From Aquidulcibacter paucihalophilus (GTDB taxonomy: Bacteria > Pseudomonadota > Alphaproteobacteria > Caulobacterales > Caulobacteraceae), in contig CP127384.1 in NCBI GenBank assembly GCA_030285985.1, positions 1,476,501-1,540,500 on the forward strand: a DNA stretch of 64,000 nucleotides. The letters are read 5' to 3'. Shown in pieces: positions 35,286-44,538 of this stretch. A program made the position numbers and the translations under genes. The notes under the pieces were generated by a model. It did not search any database. It saw only the letters and a list, made by a program, of their open reading frames with translations, and had not been told where the DNA came from. Position 1 is the first letter of the stretch. Each line of letters starts with the position of its first letter.

Positions 35286-35318
35286 GCGTCAACGCCGCGT
35301 CAACGCCGCGTCAACGCT
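35286..35318. repeat. Short tandem repeat, three 11-bp units
   Basis: GCGTCAACGCC twice and GCGTCAACGCT once, head to tail, between the receptor hairpin and the end of the convergent cupin-like gene. Each unit carries TCA, so on the minus strand each can supply a TGA stop; the cupin-like frame stops in the unit boundary at 35300. Confidence 0.7.
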
Positions 35319-36289
35319 CCGATCAGGAATGCTCGGAGCGTTTTCGCCTTTCCGGCGTCCAGTGGTCCCAGGATTCCCTGGGCGTGCTCAGGAAGATGCG
35401 CAGGCGCGACCGCGTCTGTCCCGAATATGAAATGCTCAAACATCTCCCGCCACGCCGCACGGGCCGGAGCGGGCAGCGAGCGGATGGCAAGAACGGCGTG
35501 GACCAGGGCCTCAAAGCCCGAACCGGCCAAGGGCTCCAGGTCCCACCAGTAGTTCACAAGCACGTTCAAACGCCCTGATGACCGGACGTGGTGCCACCAG
35601 AGCGGGGGTATGTAGATCGCGTCGCCGGGTTCCAGCTCGGCGGTGAAGGCCACCGCAGCTGCATCTGCGAACCGCGGGAAGGCCGGGTCGTCCACGGCCC
35701 CCAGCCGGACCATGCTGACCGGCTGGCCTGCCAGGGTGTGTTCCAGGGGGCCAGGATACAGATTGCCGGTCTGGTCCGGTGGAAACAGGGTGAAGACGCG
35801 CCGCCCCGCGACCACGCAGGCCAGGTTCTCCGAGGCGTCGAAATGGGTTTGGACCTCGACGGCGTTGCCCAGCCAAAGCCTCGGCACGGCCGCCTCCGGC
35901 ACGCCGGGCGGCGGGTTCTGTTGCGAGAACCGGGGCAAGCCGGCCGGCAAGGAGGAGGCACCCATATACAGGGCCGGGGCATCCGTGTCCGGGGCTGTCA
36001 GCAGGTCCGTGATCATCGCTGAAACCGTGGTCGGTTCGCGCGTGAAGTTGTGGCCCCGCATGTCGGGGCCGTAGAAAAAATGCCCGCCGATGGAGGCTGG
36101 CGCGCGCATGCGCGTCCCGGTGGCACCTGAATCCAGGTCTGCGAGATAGGCTCCGATCTGGCGGTCGCCGGCGAGGGCGGCCCGGACCGCCGGCCAGTGT
36201 GACACACGCCCGCGCAACACAACGGGCTGGCCGGATGCTCGCGCCTTTGCCAGTGCGGCATCGCCGCCCGACGGATTCTCCTCGATCAT
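35300..36289 (-). CDS. Cupin-like/JmjC-type oxygenase
   Basis: 329 aa from the ATG at 36289 (AGGAG nine bases before). The Fe(II) site His149-x-Asp151 lies in QTHFDASENL and the distal His in IPPLWWHHV (233/234); FTLFPPDQTGNLYPG and LEPGDAIYIPP are typical of the cupin_8/JmjC family of 2-oxoglutarate hydroxylases. Relatives often accompany halogenase-type genes and TBDRs in glycan loci of this order, with unknown substrate. A longer frame to 36454 would cross the operator at 36301. The gene is divergent from the MFS-halogenase operon and probably shares its control. Confidence 0.85.
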   Translation of the reverse strand: MIEENPSGGDAALAKARASGQPVVLRGRVSHWPAVRAALAGDRQIGAYLADLDSGATGTRMRAPASIGGHFFYGPDMRGHNFTREPTTVSAMITDLLTAPDTDAPALYMGASSLPAGLPRFSQQNPPPGVPEAAVPRLWLGNAVEVQTHFDASENLACVVAGRRVFTLFPPDQTGNLYPGPLEHTLAGQPVSMVRLGAVDDPAFPRFADAAAVAFTAELEPGDAIYIPPLWWHHVRSSGRLNVLVNYWWDLEPLAGSGFEALVHAVLAIRSLPAPARAAWREMFEHFIFGTDAVAPAHLPEHAQGILGPLDAGKAKTLRAFLIGALTRR

Positions 36290-36300
36290 GCGATGCTCCT

Positions 36301-36314
36301 TGACAGCGCTGTCT
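36301..36314. promoter_or_regulatory. LacI-type operator, class 2, one mismatch
   Basis: TGACAGCGCTGTCT differs from the palindrome in the last base only. It lies between the divergent cupin-like gene (12 bases from its start) and the MFS gene (start 36379). Confidence 0.75.
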
Positions 36315-36378
36315 TTCACCGGCGCACTATGCCCGGGACACCCTGATTTAGACAGGGCAGGGGAGTGAAAGCGGGGGC

Positions 36379-37668
36379 ATGGCCGGTCCGAATTTGCATG
36401 GCGACCCAATGGCATGGACAGTGCCTGTCGGGATGCCCAGGGATGATGTGCCAAAACCGTCGGCCGGTGCGGTGAGCGGAGGGTTCATCGCCCTCTATAC
36501 CCTTGCCCAGATCGGTGCCTTCATCGCCTTCATACCGATGTTCAACCTGCTTCTGCCGTTGAAGGCCGAGGCGGTTGACCTGTCCGGCAAGGCCATCCTC
36601 CTCAGTCAGGTCACGGTCCTTGGGGCGGTGGTCGCCGGCCTGGCCAATCTGGGTGCGGGCGTTCTCAGCGACGCCACCCGGGGTCCATGGGGACGGCGGC
36701 GTCCGTGGATCGCCGGCGGAGCCGTCGCCGTCGCCGTCGCGCATGGTTTCATCTATCTCGCTGACAGCCTCTGGAGTTTGCTCGCCGCGATCGTGGCGTT
36801 CCAGGTTGCGCTCAACCTGATGTTTGGGCCGCTGAACGCTGTCCTGGCTGACCGCGTACCGGACCGACAGAAGGGCACGGTCTCCGCGCTCCAGGGGCTC
36901 GCACTGCCGACGGCGGGGCTGTTCTCGGCCTTGGTCCTGGCCATGGCGCTCGAGGGCCTTGCGGAGCGCTTCCTGCTCACCGCCCTCGCCGTTCCGGCGC
37001 TGGTGTTGCCCTTCGCCCTGCTCGTGCCGGATCACAGCGAGCCCGGCCCTCGGCCGGAGGGGCCCCGGATCAGCCTGCGAGTCCTCGCCGACCAGGACTT
37101 CCGACTGGCCTTCGTCTCCCGGCTGCTCGTTCAGGTCAGTATCACGCTCAATGTCCTCTATCTCCTGTTCTATCTGCAGGATGTCGCACACCTGCCGGAC
37201 GCCTCGTTCGCCGCGCCGGAGTCGGCGTTCGGCTGGCTGCTGACCGCCGGGACGATCGGGGGGCTGATCATCGGTTTCGTCGGCGGCCTTCTGTCCGATC
37301 GCACGCGACGTCGCCGGGTGCTGGTCATGAGCGGCGGCCTGCTGATCGCGCTCGGCGCTGGCCTGATGGTGGCGCAACCTGGCTGGCCAGGGCCTCTGAT
37401 CGCGCAGATCCTGTTCGGGATCGGCCTCGGCCTCTATTCGACCGTCGACATCGCCCTCGTCGCCGAGGTGCTGCCGGAGCGGGCCAGCGCCGGTCGCGAT
37501 CTGGGCGTCATGAACCTGGCCATCACCGTGCCGCAGATCGCCGCGCCGCTGATTGGCCTCGGTGTGCTCGTTGCATTCGACGGCGAACTCCGCTGGGTCT
37601 TCGCCATTTCAACGGCCTTCGCGCTCATGGGCGCCGTGGTGATCATGGGCATTCGGAGGGTGAAATGA
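36379..37668 (+). CDS. MFS transporter (sugar/glycoside permease-like), paralogue 2
   Basis: 429 aa, about twelve hydrophobic segments. SGGFIALYTLAQIGAFIAFIP and GVLSDATRGPWGRRRPW match the permease at 5999, with VGGLLSDRTRRRR in the second half. It should import the oligosaccharide or glucose delivered by the receptor. It is first in an operon with two halogenase-type genes: its TGA overlaps the next ATG (ATGA at 37665). Confidence 0.88.
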   Translation: MAGPNLHGDPMAWTVPVGMPRDDVPKPSAGAVSGGFIALYTLAQIGAFIAFIPMFNLLLPLKAEAVDLSGKAILLSQVTVLGAVVAGLANLGAGVLSDATRGPWGRRRPWIAGGAVAVAVAHGFIYLADSLWSLLAAIVAFQVALNLMFGPLNAVLADRVPDRQKGTVSALQGLALPTAGLFSALVLAMALEGLAERFLLTALAVPALVLPFALLVPDHSEPGPRPEGPRISLRVLADQDFRLAFVSRLLVQVSITLNVLYLLFYLQDVAHLPDASFAAPESAFGWLLTAGTIGGLIIGFVGGLLSDRTRRRRVLVMSGGLLIALGAGLMVAQPGWPGPLIAQILFGIGLGLYSTVDIALVAEVLPERASAGRDLGVMNLAITVPQIAAPLIGLGVLVAFDGELRWVFAISTAFALMGAVVIMGIRRVK

Positions 37669-39185
37669 CCGATCGGGGCATCCGGCGCGTTGTCATCGTG
37701 GGAGGCGGAACGGCGGGGTGGATGACCGCGGCCGCCCTGGCGCGTCTGGTCAAGACACCCCGCATCTCCGTCCAGCTGATCGAGTCGGCGGAAATCGGGA
37801 CGGTTGGCGTCGGGGAATCGACGCTGCCTCACATCAGGGCATTCAACGAGCGTCTCGGGATCGACGAAGCCGAGTTCATGAAGGCCACGCGGGCCACATT
37901 CAAACTGGGAATCCAGTTCGAGGATTGGGGTCGCATCGGGGACCGATATATCCACCCGTTCGGTGACTACGGCATGCCGGGAGGCGAGGCGCCGTTTCAT
38001 CACTACTGGCTGAAGGCGAGCGCTGAGGCCGACGTCGGGCCGCTCGACGATTATTCCCTGCCAGTCGTCGCCGCGCGCGAGGGCCGGTTCGCCCCGCCGT
38101 CCGACGACGCCCGCTCCCTCATGTCGACCTATGGCTATGCCTATCAGCTCGATGCGTCGCTCTACGCCCGCTTCCTCCGCAAGGTCTCCGAGGCGGGCGG
38201 CGTCGAGCGTCTTGAGGGACGGATCGTCGGAACACGACGCGACGGAGAGTCGGGCCTGCTCACCGCTGTGGAAATGGAGGGCGGAGCCATCGTCGAGGGG
38301 GATCTCTTCATCGACTGCTCGGGCTTCCGCGGGCTTCTGATCGAACAGGCGCTGGAGGCCGGTTTCCACGACTGGTCCCACTGGCTGCCTTGCGATCGGG
38401 CCGTCGCCATGCCGTGCGCCACCGATCAAGCCACCGTGCCCTACACGCGCGCGAGGGCGCTGGAAGCCGGCTGGCAGTTCCGCATTCCGCTGCAGCATCG
38501 GGTCGGGAACGGCTATGTCTACTGCAGCGCCTTTCTCGACCAGGACGCCGCGACCGACCGACTGCACGGGCTGCTGGAAGGCGCGGCGCTGAACGCCCCC
38601 AACCACCTGCGTTTCACCGCCGGACAGCGCCGGCGGACCTGGTCCGGCAACTGTGTCGCCATAGGTCTGTCAGGCGGGTTTATCGAGCCGCTTGAGTCGA
38701 CCAGCATCTACCTGATCCAGCAGGGCATCACCCAGCTGATCGCCCTTTGGCCCGACCGCGACTTCGCGCCGAAGGCCGTCAACGAGTACAATCGCTGGAT
38801 GGATCTGGAGTTCGAGCGGATCCGCGACTTCATCATCCTGCACTACTGCGCCACCAAGCGGGACGACTCCGATCTGTGGAACCACGTCCGCACCATGCCC
38901 CTGCCCGACAGTCTGTCGGCCAAGCTGGAGCTCTGGCGCGAAGGCGGGGTGGTCCAGGAATACCGGGATGGCCTGTTCCTCCACCCCAGCTGGGTGGCGG
39001 TCTATCTCGGGCAAGGGGTTCGCCCCACGCGCTGGCACCCGCTGGCGGATCGGCGTGAGACCACCCAGTTGATCCCGGCCCTGGCCCGCCTGCGCCAGAC
39101 CGTGGCCGCCGCCGCCGCCCGCCTGCCGACCCAGGACGCCTATATCGCCGGCCATTGCGACTACAGAACAGCGGAGGCCGCATGA
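37665..39185 (+). CDS. Flavin-dependent halogenase-type protein 2, altered WxWxIP motif
   Basis: 506 aa. GGGTAG at residues 13-18, Lys80 in TFKLGIQF and Glu344-Ser345 in [10 protein letters not shown] are kept. The motif that is WxWxIP in true halogenases reads WQFRIP (270-275), with Phe in place of the second Trp. FAD binding and the Lys-Glu pair should still work, but the tunnel that keeps the enzyme from acting as a monooxygenase is changed. Starts on the overlapping ATGA with the permease and ends on ATGA with the third copy. It is probably the most divergent of the three. Confidence 0.86.
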   Translation: MTDRGIRRVVIVGGGTAGWMTAAALARLVKTPRISVQLIESAEIGTVGVGESTLPHIRAFNERLGIDEAEFMKATRATFKLGIQFEDWGRIGDRYIHPFGDYGMPGGEAPFHHYWLKASAEADVGPLDDYSLPVVAAREGRFAPPSDDARSLMSTYGYAYQLDASLYARFLRKVSEAGGVERLEGRIVGTRRDGESGLLTAVEMEGGAIVEGDLFIDCSGFRGLLIEQALEAGFHDWSHWLPCDRAVAMPCATDQATVPYTRARALEAGWQFRIPLQHRVGNGYVYCSAFLDQDAATDRLHGLLEGAALNAPNHLRFTAGQRRRTWSGNCVAIGLSGGFIEPLESTSIYLIQQGITQLIALWPDRDFAPKAVNEYNRWMDLEFERIRDFIILHYCATKRDDSDLWNHVRTMPLPDSLSAKLELWREGGVVQEYRDGLFLHPSWVAVYLGQGVRPTRWHPLADRRETTQLIPALARLRQTVAAAAARLPTQDAYIAGHCDYRTAEAA

Positions 39186-40711
39186 GCCCGACCCCTTCCG
39201 GCCACCCCGCCCGTATTCGCAGCGTCTGTATTGTCGGCGGCGGCACTGCGGGCTGGATGACGGCCTCGGCGCTCGCGAAGGTGCTGGGGTCCGACTACGC
39301 CGAGATCACCCTGGTGGAGTCCGACGAGATCGGCATTGTCGGCGTCGGCGAGGCAACGATCCCCCAGATCCGGCTTTTCAACCAGATGCTTGGCCTGGAC
39401 GACAGCGACTTCGTGCGCCGCACCAATGGCAGCTTCAAACTGGGCATCGAGTTCGTCGACTGGGGCAAGCCCGGCGACCGCTACATCCATCCCTTTGGCC
39501 GCTACGGCATCGATATGGCGGGCGTGTCCTTCCACGCCTTCTATCTGAAGGGCCGGATGCTGGGCGAGACCCATGATCTGGAGCGCTATTCGCTTGAAGC
39601 CTCCGCAGCGCGAGCCAACCGTTTCATGCGGTCGATCGACGCCGGCAAGTCGCCCTTGTCCAACATTGCTCACGCCTATCATTTCGACGCGGGCCTCTAT
39701 GCCCGCTACCTGCGTGAATACGCCGAAGCCCGGGGTGTGCGGCGGGTCGAGGGTCGTATCGTCGATGTCGCTCTCCGGGCCGGGGATGGCTTTGTCGAGA
39801 GCGTGGCGCTGCAGGATGGATCACGTATCGAGGCAGACCTCTTCATCGACTGCTCGGGCTTCCGTGGACTGCTGATCGAACAGGCCCTCCAGACAGGCTA
39901 CGAAGACTGGTCACGCTGGCTGCCGTGCGATCGGGCCTTGGCCGTCCCCTGTGAAAGTGCGGTGGCATTGACCCCCTACACCCGCTCCACCGCGCGGGAG
40001 GCAGGATGGCAGTGGCGCATCCCCCTGCAGCACAGGATCGGTAACGGTTACGTCTACTGCAGCGGTCATCTGTCGGACGACGCGGCGGCGGAGACCCTGC
40101 TGGCCAATCTGGACGGCCGGCCGCTGGCGGACCCGAGGCCGATCCGGTTCACAACGGGTCGACGCAAGGCCTTCTGGAACCGCAACGTCGTCGCCCTCGG
40201 CCTGGCGTCGGGCTTCATGGAGCCGCTGGAATCGACCAGCATCCACATGATCCAGAGCGGCATCGCCCACCTTCTGGCGATGTTCCCTGACCGGAATTTC
40301 GATCCCGTCGAGACGGCTCGCTACAACCGTGTGATCGGCGAGGAGTACATCCGCATCCGCGACTTCCTGGTGTTGCACTACAATGCCAACCAGCGGCCGG
40401 GCGATTTCTGGGCGCAGATGCGCGAGATGGAGATCCCCGACGGTCTTCGGGAGAAATACGAGCTCTATCGCGCCCGGGGACGGATATTCCGTGAGAACGA
40501 TGAACTCTTCAGCGAGACCAGCTGGTTTGCGGTTCTGGCCGGCCAGAACCTCTGGCCGGCGGCCTACGATCCTGTGGCCGATGTGCTGGACGATGTGGAG
40601 ACGCTGAAGCGACTGGCCGCCGCCCGCTCAGTCTATGACGCCTGCCTGGCCCAGATGCCGGACCACGCGGATTTCATCGCCCGAAACTGCGCCATGGCGG
40701 CTGCCGCCTAG
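39182..40711 (+). CDS. Flavin-dependent halogenase-type protein 3
   Basis: 509 aa from the ATG that overlaps the preceding TGA. GGGTAG at 19-24, Lys86 in SFKLGIEF, canonical WQWRIP at 276-281 and Glu350 in [10 protein letters not shown]. All key residues for flavin-dependent halogenation are present. It is closer to copy 1 than to copy 2 in the motif region. It ends in the four bases CTAG, shared with the stop codon of the convergent GH5 gene. The native substrate is not known; within a glucan locus it could act on an aromatic signal or on a compound bound to plant or algal material. Confidence 0.88.
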   Translation: MSPTPSGHPARIRSVCIVGGGTAGWMTASALAKVLGSDYAEITLVESDEIGIVGVGEATIPQIRLFNQMLGLDDSDFVRRTNGSFKLGIEFVDWGKPGDRYIHPFGRYGIDMAGVSFHAFYLKGRMLGETHDLERYSLEASAARANRFMRSIDAGKSPLSNIAHAYHFDAGLYARYLREYAEARGVRRVEGRIVDVALRAGDGFVESVALQDGSRIEADLFIDCSGFRGLLIEQALQTGYEDWSRWLPCDRALAVPCESAVALTPYTRSTAREAGWQWRIPLQHRIGNGYVYCSGHLSDDAAAETLLANLDGRPLADPRPIRFTTGRRKAFWNRNVVALGLASGFMEPLESTSIHMIQSGIAHLLAMFPDRNFDPVETARYNRVIGEEYIRIRDFLVLHYNANQRPGDFWAQMREMEIPDGLREKYELYRARGRIFRENDELFSETSWFAVLAGQNLWPAAYDPVADVLDDVETLKRLAAARSVYDACLAQMPDHADFIARNCAMAAAA

Positions 40712-41679
40712 GGGTTCATCTCGCGCAGCATCTGACGCACGATGACTCCCGACGGGGTCAGCATATCGTCCGTCCAGGGGCCGGTCCCCGGCGCGCCCGG
40801 CAACAGGGCGGCGGCGGTTTCGTCCTTGTCCATGATCGACCAGTTCAGATGACTCAGTTTGTGGGTTTCCATGAACTCCCACCACAGGCGGGTCTCCACC
40901 TCGTCGAGTATGCCGTCTCCGCTCGCCTCGCTGGTCCCCCATTCCGTGACAAACAGCGCAGCCCCGAGCTCCATGGCTCTCAGGGCCTTGTCCCGGAGTT
41001 CCTGCCGGTGCGTCCCGGCGTAGAAGTGCAGCGTGTAGGCGATGTTGGTGAAAGGCAGCGGGTCCGCGGCGGCGATGTCGACATCCTGTGACCAGGTCGG
41101 CGTCCCGGCAATAATCAGGTTGTCGGGGTCGATGGCGCGGATTGCCGGGACGACCGCCATGTGGAAAGGCCTGACGACCTCCGCCCAGCCGTGGGTTCTG
41201 AGCGGCTCGTTGTAGACTTCGTAGATCAGATTGGGGTGCTCGCCGTATTTGGCGGCAATGCGCTCAAAAAAGGCCGCAGCGGCCGCTGGATGCGGCTCGT
41301 GAGCGTGCCAGTCGACGATCACGTATAGGCCTTCCGCGATCGCGGCCTCGATCACCGCCTCAGCCTTGGCCATTTCGACCTCCGGATTGGCGAGGTATCC
41401 GTCGAAGTCGACAGCGATGGCAGCCCGCACGACGGTCACGTTCCAGTCGGATTTCAGATGCCGGACCGCGGCCGCGTTGTAGTAGTGCCCGCCCCATTGG
41501 CTCCAGAACAGGGACATGCCGCGAAGGACCACCGGCGACCCGCTCTGGTCGACCAGCTGGCCGGACTCCACACGCAGCGCGCCATGACGCTCCACGGGCG
41601 TCTGGGACGAGGCGGACCCGGCGAACAGCATCACTGAAACACCGACGGCCAGCATGAGAACAAGTCTGGGGAAGATCAT
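40708..41679 (-). CDS. GH5 endo-beta-1,4-glucanase (GH5_2-like)
   Basis: 323 aa. Signal peptide ([16 protein letters not shown]), then a single TIM barrel. N-terminal [20 protein letters not shown] is typical of bacterial cellulases of subfamily 2. Acid/base Glu158 is in IYEVYNEP and nucleophile Glu246 in LFVTEWGTS; the substrate His is in VDWHAHEP. No binding module or linker is attached, so it likely acts on soluble cello- or mixed-linkage glucans in the periplasm or outside. The operator at 41693 lies 14 bases before its start. Confidence 0.93.
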   Translation of the reverse strand: MIFPRLVLMLAVGVSVMLFAGSASSQTPVERHGALRVESGQLVDQSGSPVVLRGMSLFWSQWGGHYYNAAAVRHLKSDWNVTVVRAAIAVDFDGYLANPEVEMAKAEAVIEAAIAEGLYVIVDWHAHEPHPAAAAAFFERIAAKYGEHPNLIYEVYNEPLRTHGWAEVVRPFHMAVVPAIRAIDPDNLIIAGTPTWSQDVDIAAADPLPFTNIAYTLHFYAGTHRQELRDKALRAMELGAALFVTEWGTSEASGDGILDEVETRLWWEFMETHKLSHLNWSIMDKDETAAALLPGAPGTGPWTDDMLTPSGVIVRQMLREMNP

Positions 41680-41692
41680 ATCGCACCTCGGG

Positions 41693-41708
41693 TTGACAGC
41701 GCTGTCAA
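41693..41708. promoter_or_regulatory. LacI-type operator, class 2, perfect 16 bp
   Basis: TTGACAGCGCTGTCAA is a perfect 16-bp palindrome between divergent GH5 (start 41679) and the sugar porter (start 41799). TTGACA is present on both strands. Confidence 0.9.
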
Positions 41709-41798
41709 TCGAGTGGACGGTCCCACTACAGCGGTCGAAGTCCAGTCACTTCGAGTTACAGGGACAATAGGGGTCCGCAGGGGCCGGGGGAAAGCACC

Positions 41799-43232
41799 AT
41801 GCCAGAATCAACGGAGCGGGCGGCTTCGCCCGGGGCCGACGCGGACCGCGTCAATCTTCGGTTCATAGTCCTGATCGTCGCCGTGGCCACGCTCGGCGGC
41901 TTCATGTTCGGCTATGACTCGGGCGTCATCAACGGCACCCAGGACGGGCTGGAAGCCGCGTTCGATCTGTCTGCGCTCGGTACGGGGATGAACGTCGCCG
42001 CCATTCTGTTGGGCTGCGCCGTCGGTGCCTTCGTCGCGGGGCGGCTGGCCGACCTGGTCGGCCGTCGCAGGGTGATGTTGCTGGCGGCCGTGGCCTTCCT
42101 GATCAGCGCGCTTTGGGCCGGCGCGGCCGACACCTCCATCCACTTCATCCTGGCTCGCTTCGTAGGCGGGCTCGGCGTCGGTGCCGCCAGCATTCTGGCC
42201 CCGGCCTACATTTCCGAGGTCACGCCTGCCGCCATCCGCGGTCGCCTTTCCAGCATCCAGCAGATCATGATCATCTTTGGTCTGACCGGGGCCTTCGTGG
42301 CCAACTACGCCCTGGCGGCGACGGCCGGCGGGTCGACGGCCGCGTTCTGGTTGGGCTTCCCCGCCTGGCGCTGGATGTTCTGGATGCAGGTCATTCCGGC
42401 CGGCGTCTACCTCATCGCCCTGCTCTTCATCCCGGAAAGCCCGCGCTACCTGATCGCCAAGGGGCGCGATGCTGAGGCGGACGCCGTCCTTTCGAAACTG
42501 TTCGGGCCCGGTGCGGGCAGCCGCAAGGCGGCGGAGATTCGCGCCTCCCTGGCGACTGACCATCGCCCGCGCTTCTCGGACCTGCTGGACCCCGCGACGC
42601 GCAGGATTCACCCGATCGTCTGGGCTGGTCTGGTGCTGGCCGTGTTCCAGCAACTGGTGGGCATCAATATCGTCTTCTACTACGGCGCAGTGCTCTGGCA
42701 GTCGGTCGGCTTCTCCGAAAGCGACGCCCTGCAGATCAACATCCTGTCCGGTGTGCTCTCGATCGTGGCCTGCCTGTGCGCCATCGCTGTGATCGACAGG
42801 ATCGGGCGCAAACCACTGCTGCTGGTCGGATCGGCCGGGATGGCGATCACCCTCGGCGTGATGGCCTGGTGCTTTTCACAGGGCGGGCTGGTCGACGGTG
42901 CCCTGCGGCTGGATGACCGCACTGGCCTGATCGCGCTGATCGCGGCCAACGCCTATGTCGTACTGTTCAACTTCAGTTGGGGCCCGGTGATGTGGGTGAT
43001 GCTGGGCGAGATGTTCCCCAACCATATGCGCGGATCGGCCCTCGCTGTGGCCGGCTTCGCCCAATGGATCGCAAACTTCGGGATTTCCGTCAGCTTTCCA
43101 TCGATGGCGGCTTCGCTCGGCCTGACCATCACCTACGGCTTCTATGCGGTCAGCGCCGCAATCTCGTTCTTCCTCGTCTCCGCACTGGTCAGGGAAACAC
43201 GGGGCAGGGAACTCGAAGAGATGACGGGCTAG
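41799..43232 (+). CDS. Sugar porter family MFS transporter (sugar:H+ symporter)
   Basis: 477 aa with twelve hydrophobic segments. Motifs of the SP family: GYDSGVINGTQ in helix 1, GRLADLVGRRRVM, the PESPRYLIAKGRD loop, QQLVGINIVFYYG in helix 7 (sugar binding) and IDRIGRKPLLLVG. Such proteins (XylE, GalP, GlcP type) carry glucose, xylose or galactose with protons. Divergent from GH5 and governed by the same operator, it probably takes in glucose or cellobiose. The antiporter gene follows 51 bases later. Confidence 0.92.
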   Translation: MPESTERAASPGADADRVNLRFIVLIVAVATLGGFMFGYDSGVINGTQDGLEAAFDLSALGTGMNVAAILLGCAVGAFVAGRLADLVGRRRVMLLAAVAFLISALWAGAADTSIHFILARFVGGLGVGAASILAPAYISEVTPAAIRGRLSSIQQIMIIFGLTGAFVANYALAATAGGSTAAFWLGFPAWRWMFWMQVIPAGVYLIALLFIPESPRYLIAKGRDAEADAVLSKLFGPGAGSRKAAEIRASLATDHRPRFSDLLDPATRRIHPIVWAGLVLAVFQQLVGINIVFYYGAVLWQSVGFSESDALQINILSGVLSIVACLCAIAVIDRIGRKPLLLVGSAGMAITLGVMAWCFSQGGLVDGALRLDDRTGLIALIAANAYVVLFNFSWGPVMWVMLGEMFPNHMRGSALAVAGFAQWIANFGISVSFPSMAASLGLTITYGFYAVSAAISFFLVSALVRETRGRELEEMTG

Positions 43233-43283
43233 GCTGCAGCGGATCTTTGTAGCCATGCGAAAAGATGCATCGGGCGGGGCGGA

Positions 43284-44486
43284 ATGAACCACATAACGAG
43301 CACGGCGGAGCTCTTTCTCATCGCCATGCTGATCATCTTCAGTGTGCCCTATCTGATTTGGCGCGGCCTTCGGACTGAGTATTACGCGCCGTTGGTCGTC
43401 GTTCAGATCATCGCCGGCATCCTGCTGGGACCGGGCGTGCTCGGCGCGATTTTTCCGGACGCGCATGCGGCTGTATTCAATCCCCAGGTGATCGGTGCAC
43501 TGAACGGCGTCGCCTGGTGGGCGGTGATGATCTTCGTCTTCATCGCCGGACTGGAGCTGGACCTCAGCCACGCCTGGAAATACCGGATCGAGACAGGGGT
43601 GACGGCCGGACTGTCCCTTGTGGTACCCTTGGCTTTCGGTGCGGTCGCAGCCATCGGTCTGCTCCGGTTCCCGGGCTGGGCTGGCCCGGGCGGGCAGGAA
43701 TGGCAGGTGGTGCTCGGCATCGGCATGGCCTGTGCCGTTACCGCCCTGCCGATCCTCATGCTGTTCATGGAGAAGCTGGAGATCCTGAGACAGCCGCTGG
43801 GTCAGCGGATATTGCGCTACGCAAGCCTGGACGACATCGCGATCTGGGGAGTCCTGGCCCTCATCCTGCTCGACTGGGATCGTCTCGGCCGTCAGGCGAT
43901 TTTCGTCGTGGCCTTCACCGTCGCCGCTATCGCGATCCGGTCGCTGATGAAGCGCATTCCCGAGCCGGACCGCTGGTATGTCAGCCTCATCTGGCTGGCG
44001 GCGTGCGGCTTCGCGGGCGACTGGTCAGGCCTGCATTTCATGGTTGGCGCCTTTCTGGCGGGCGTGGTGCTGGACCAGTCCTGGTTCGACCGCACGAAAA
44101 TGGATCAGTTTCGGGATCATATCCTGCTGGCCATCATGCCGGTCTTCTTCCTGAGTACAGGCCTGAGGACCCAGTGGGACGTCGGCGGAACCGCAGTATT
44201 CCTCGCAGCCGGCGTTCTTCTGTTCGCCTCCGTGACCGGGAAGCTGGCAGGCGTTCATCTGGCCGGCCGCATCCTCAAATGGCGGAAGGGCGAGGCGTCA
44301 GTGATTGGTTGGCTGCTGCAGACCAAGGCCCTGATCATGATCATCTTCGCCAACATCCTTCTGGACAGGCAGATCATCACCAATGACGCCTTCACCGCCC
44401 TGCTGCTGATGGCTGTCGGGTCGACGATGCTCACCATTCCGATGGTGACGCAGCTGTTGAAGCCCGGGCAGCATCCGCCAGGCTGA
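43284..44486 (+). CDS. CPA2-type cation/proton antiporter
   Basis: 400 aa, about twelve membrane segments. VVVQIIAGILLGPGVLG, FIAGLELDLSHAWKYR, SLDDIAIWGVLALILLDW (with the Asp-Asp of the transport site) and FLSTGLRTQWD match the Na+/H+ exchanger Pfam family of the CPA2 group. It lacks the C-terminal RCK/TrkA domain of KefB-type proteins. Behind a sugar:H+ symporter, it may balance protons or cations during uptake, which is a guess. It is transcribed towards the next permease gene, with a strong hairpin between. Confidence 0.85.
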   Translation: MNHITSTAELFLIAMLIIFSVPYLIWRGLRTEYYAPLVVVQIIAGILLGPGVLGAIFPDAHAAVFNPQVIGALNGVAWWAVMIFVFIAGLELDLSHAWKYRIETGVTAGLSLVVPLAFGAVAAIGLLRFPGWAGPGGQEWQVVLGIGMACAVTALPILMLFMEKLEILRQPLGQRILRYASLDDIAIWGVLALILLDWDRLGRQAIFVVAFTVAAIAIRSLMKRIPEPDRWYVSLIWLAACGFAGDWSGLHFMVGAFLAGVVLDQSWFDRTKMDQFRDHILLAIMPVFFLSTGLRTQWDVGGTAVFLAAGVLLFASVTGKLAGVHLAGRILKWRKGEASVIGWLLQTKALIMIIFANILLDRQIITNDAFTALLLMAVGSTMLTIPMVTQLLKPGQHPPG

Positions 44487-44501
44487 CCGGATCGTCCCGT
44501 C

Positions 44502-44531
44502 CCCGGACCGCAGCACCCGCTGCGGTCCGGG
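44502..44531. terminator. Bidirectional hairpin between convergent genes
   Basis: CCCGGACCGCAG (44502-44513) pairs perfectly over 12 bp with CTGCGGTCCGGG (44520-44531), loop CACCCG. It sits in the 52-bp gap between the antiporter stop and the end of the convergent permease. Confidence 0.75.
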
Positions 44532-44538
44532 TTCGCAT

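Noticed and set aside
35286..35318. Possible CRISPR-like repeats
   Set aside because: Units are 11 bp without spacers; it is a simple tandem repeat.
30542..40711. Halogenated natural product gene cluster
   Set aside because: No biosynthetic megasynthase or tailoring set is present; the genes lie within a LacI-controlled glycan locus.
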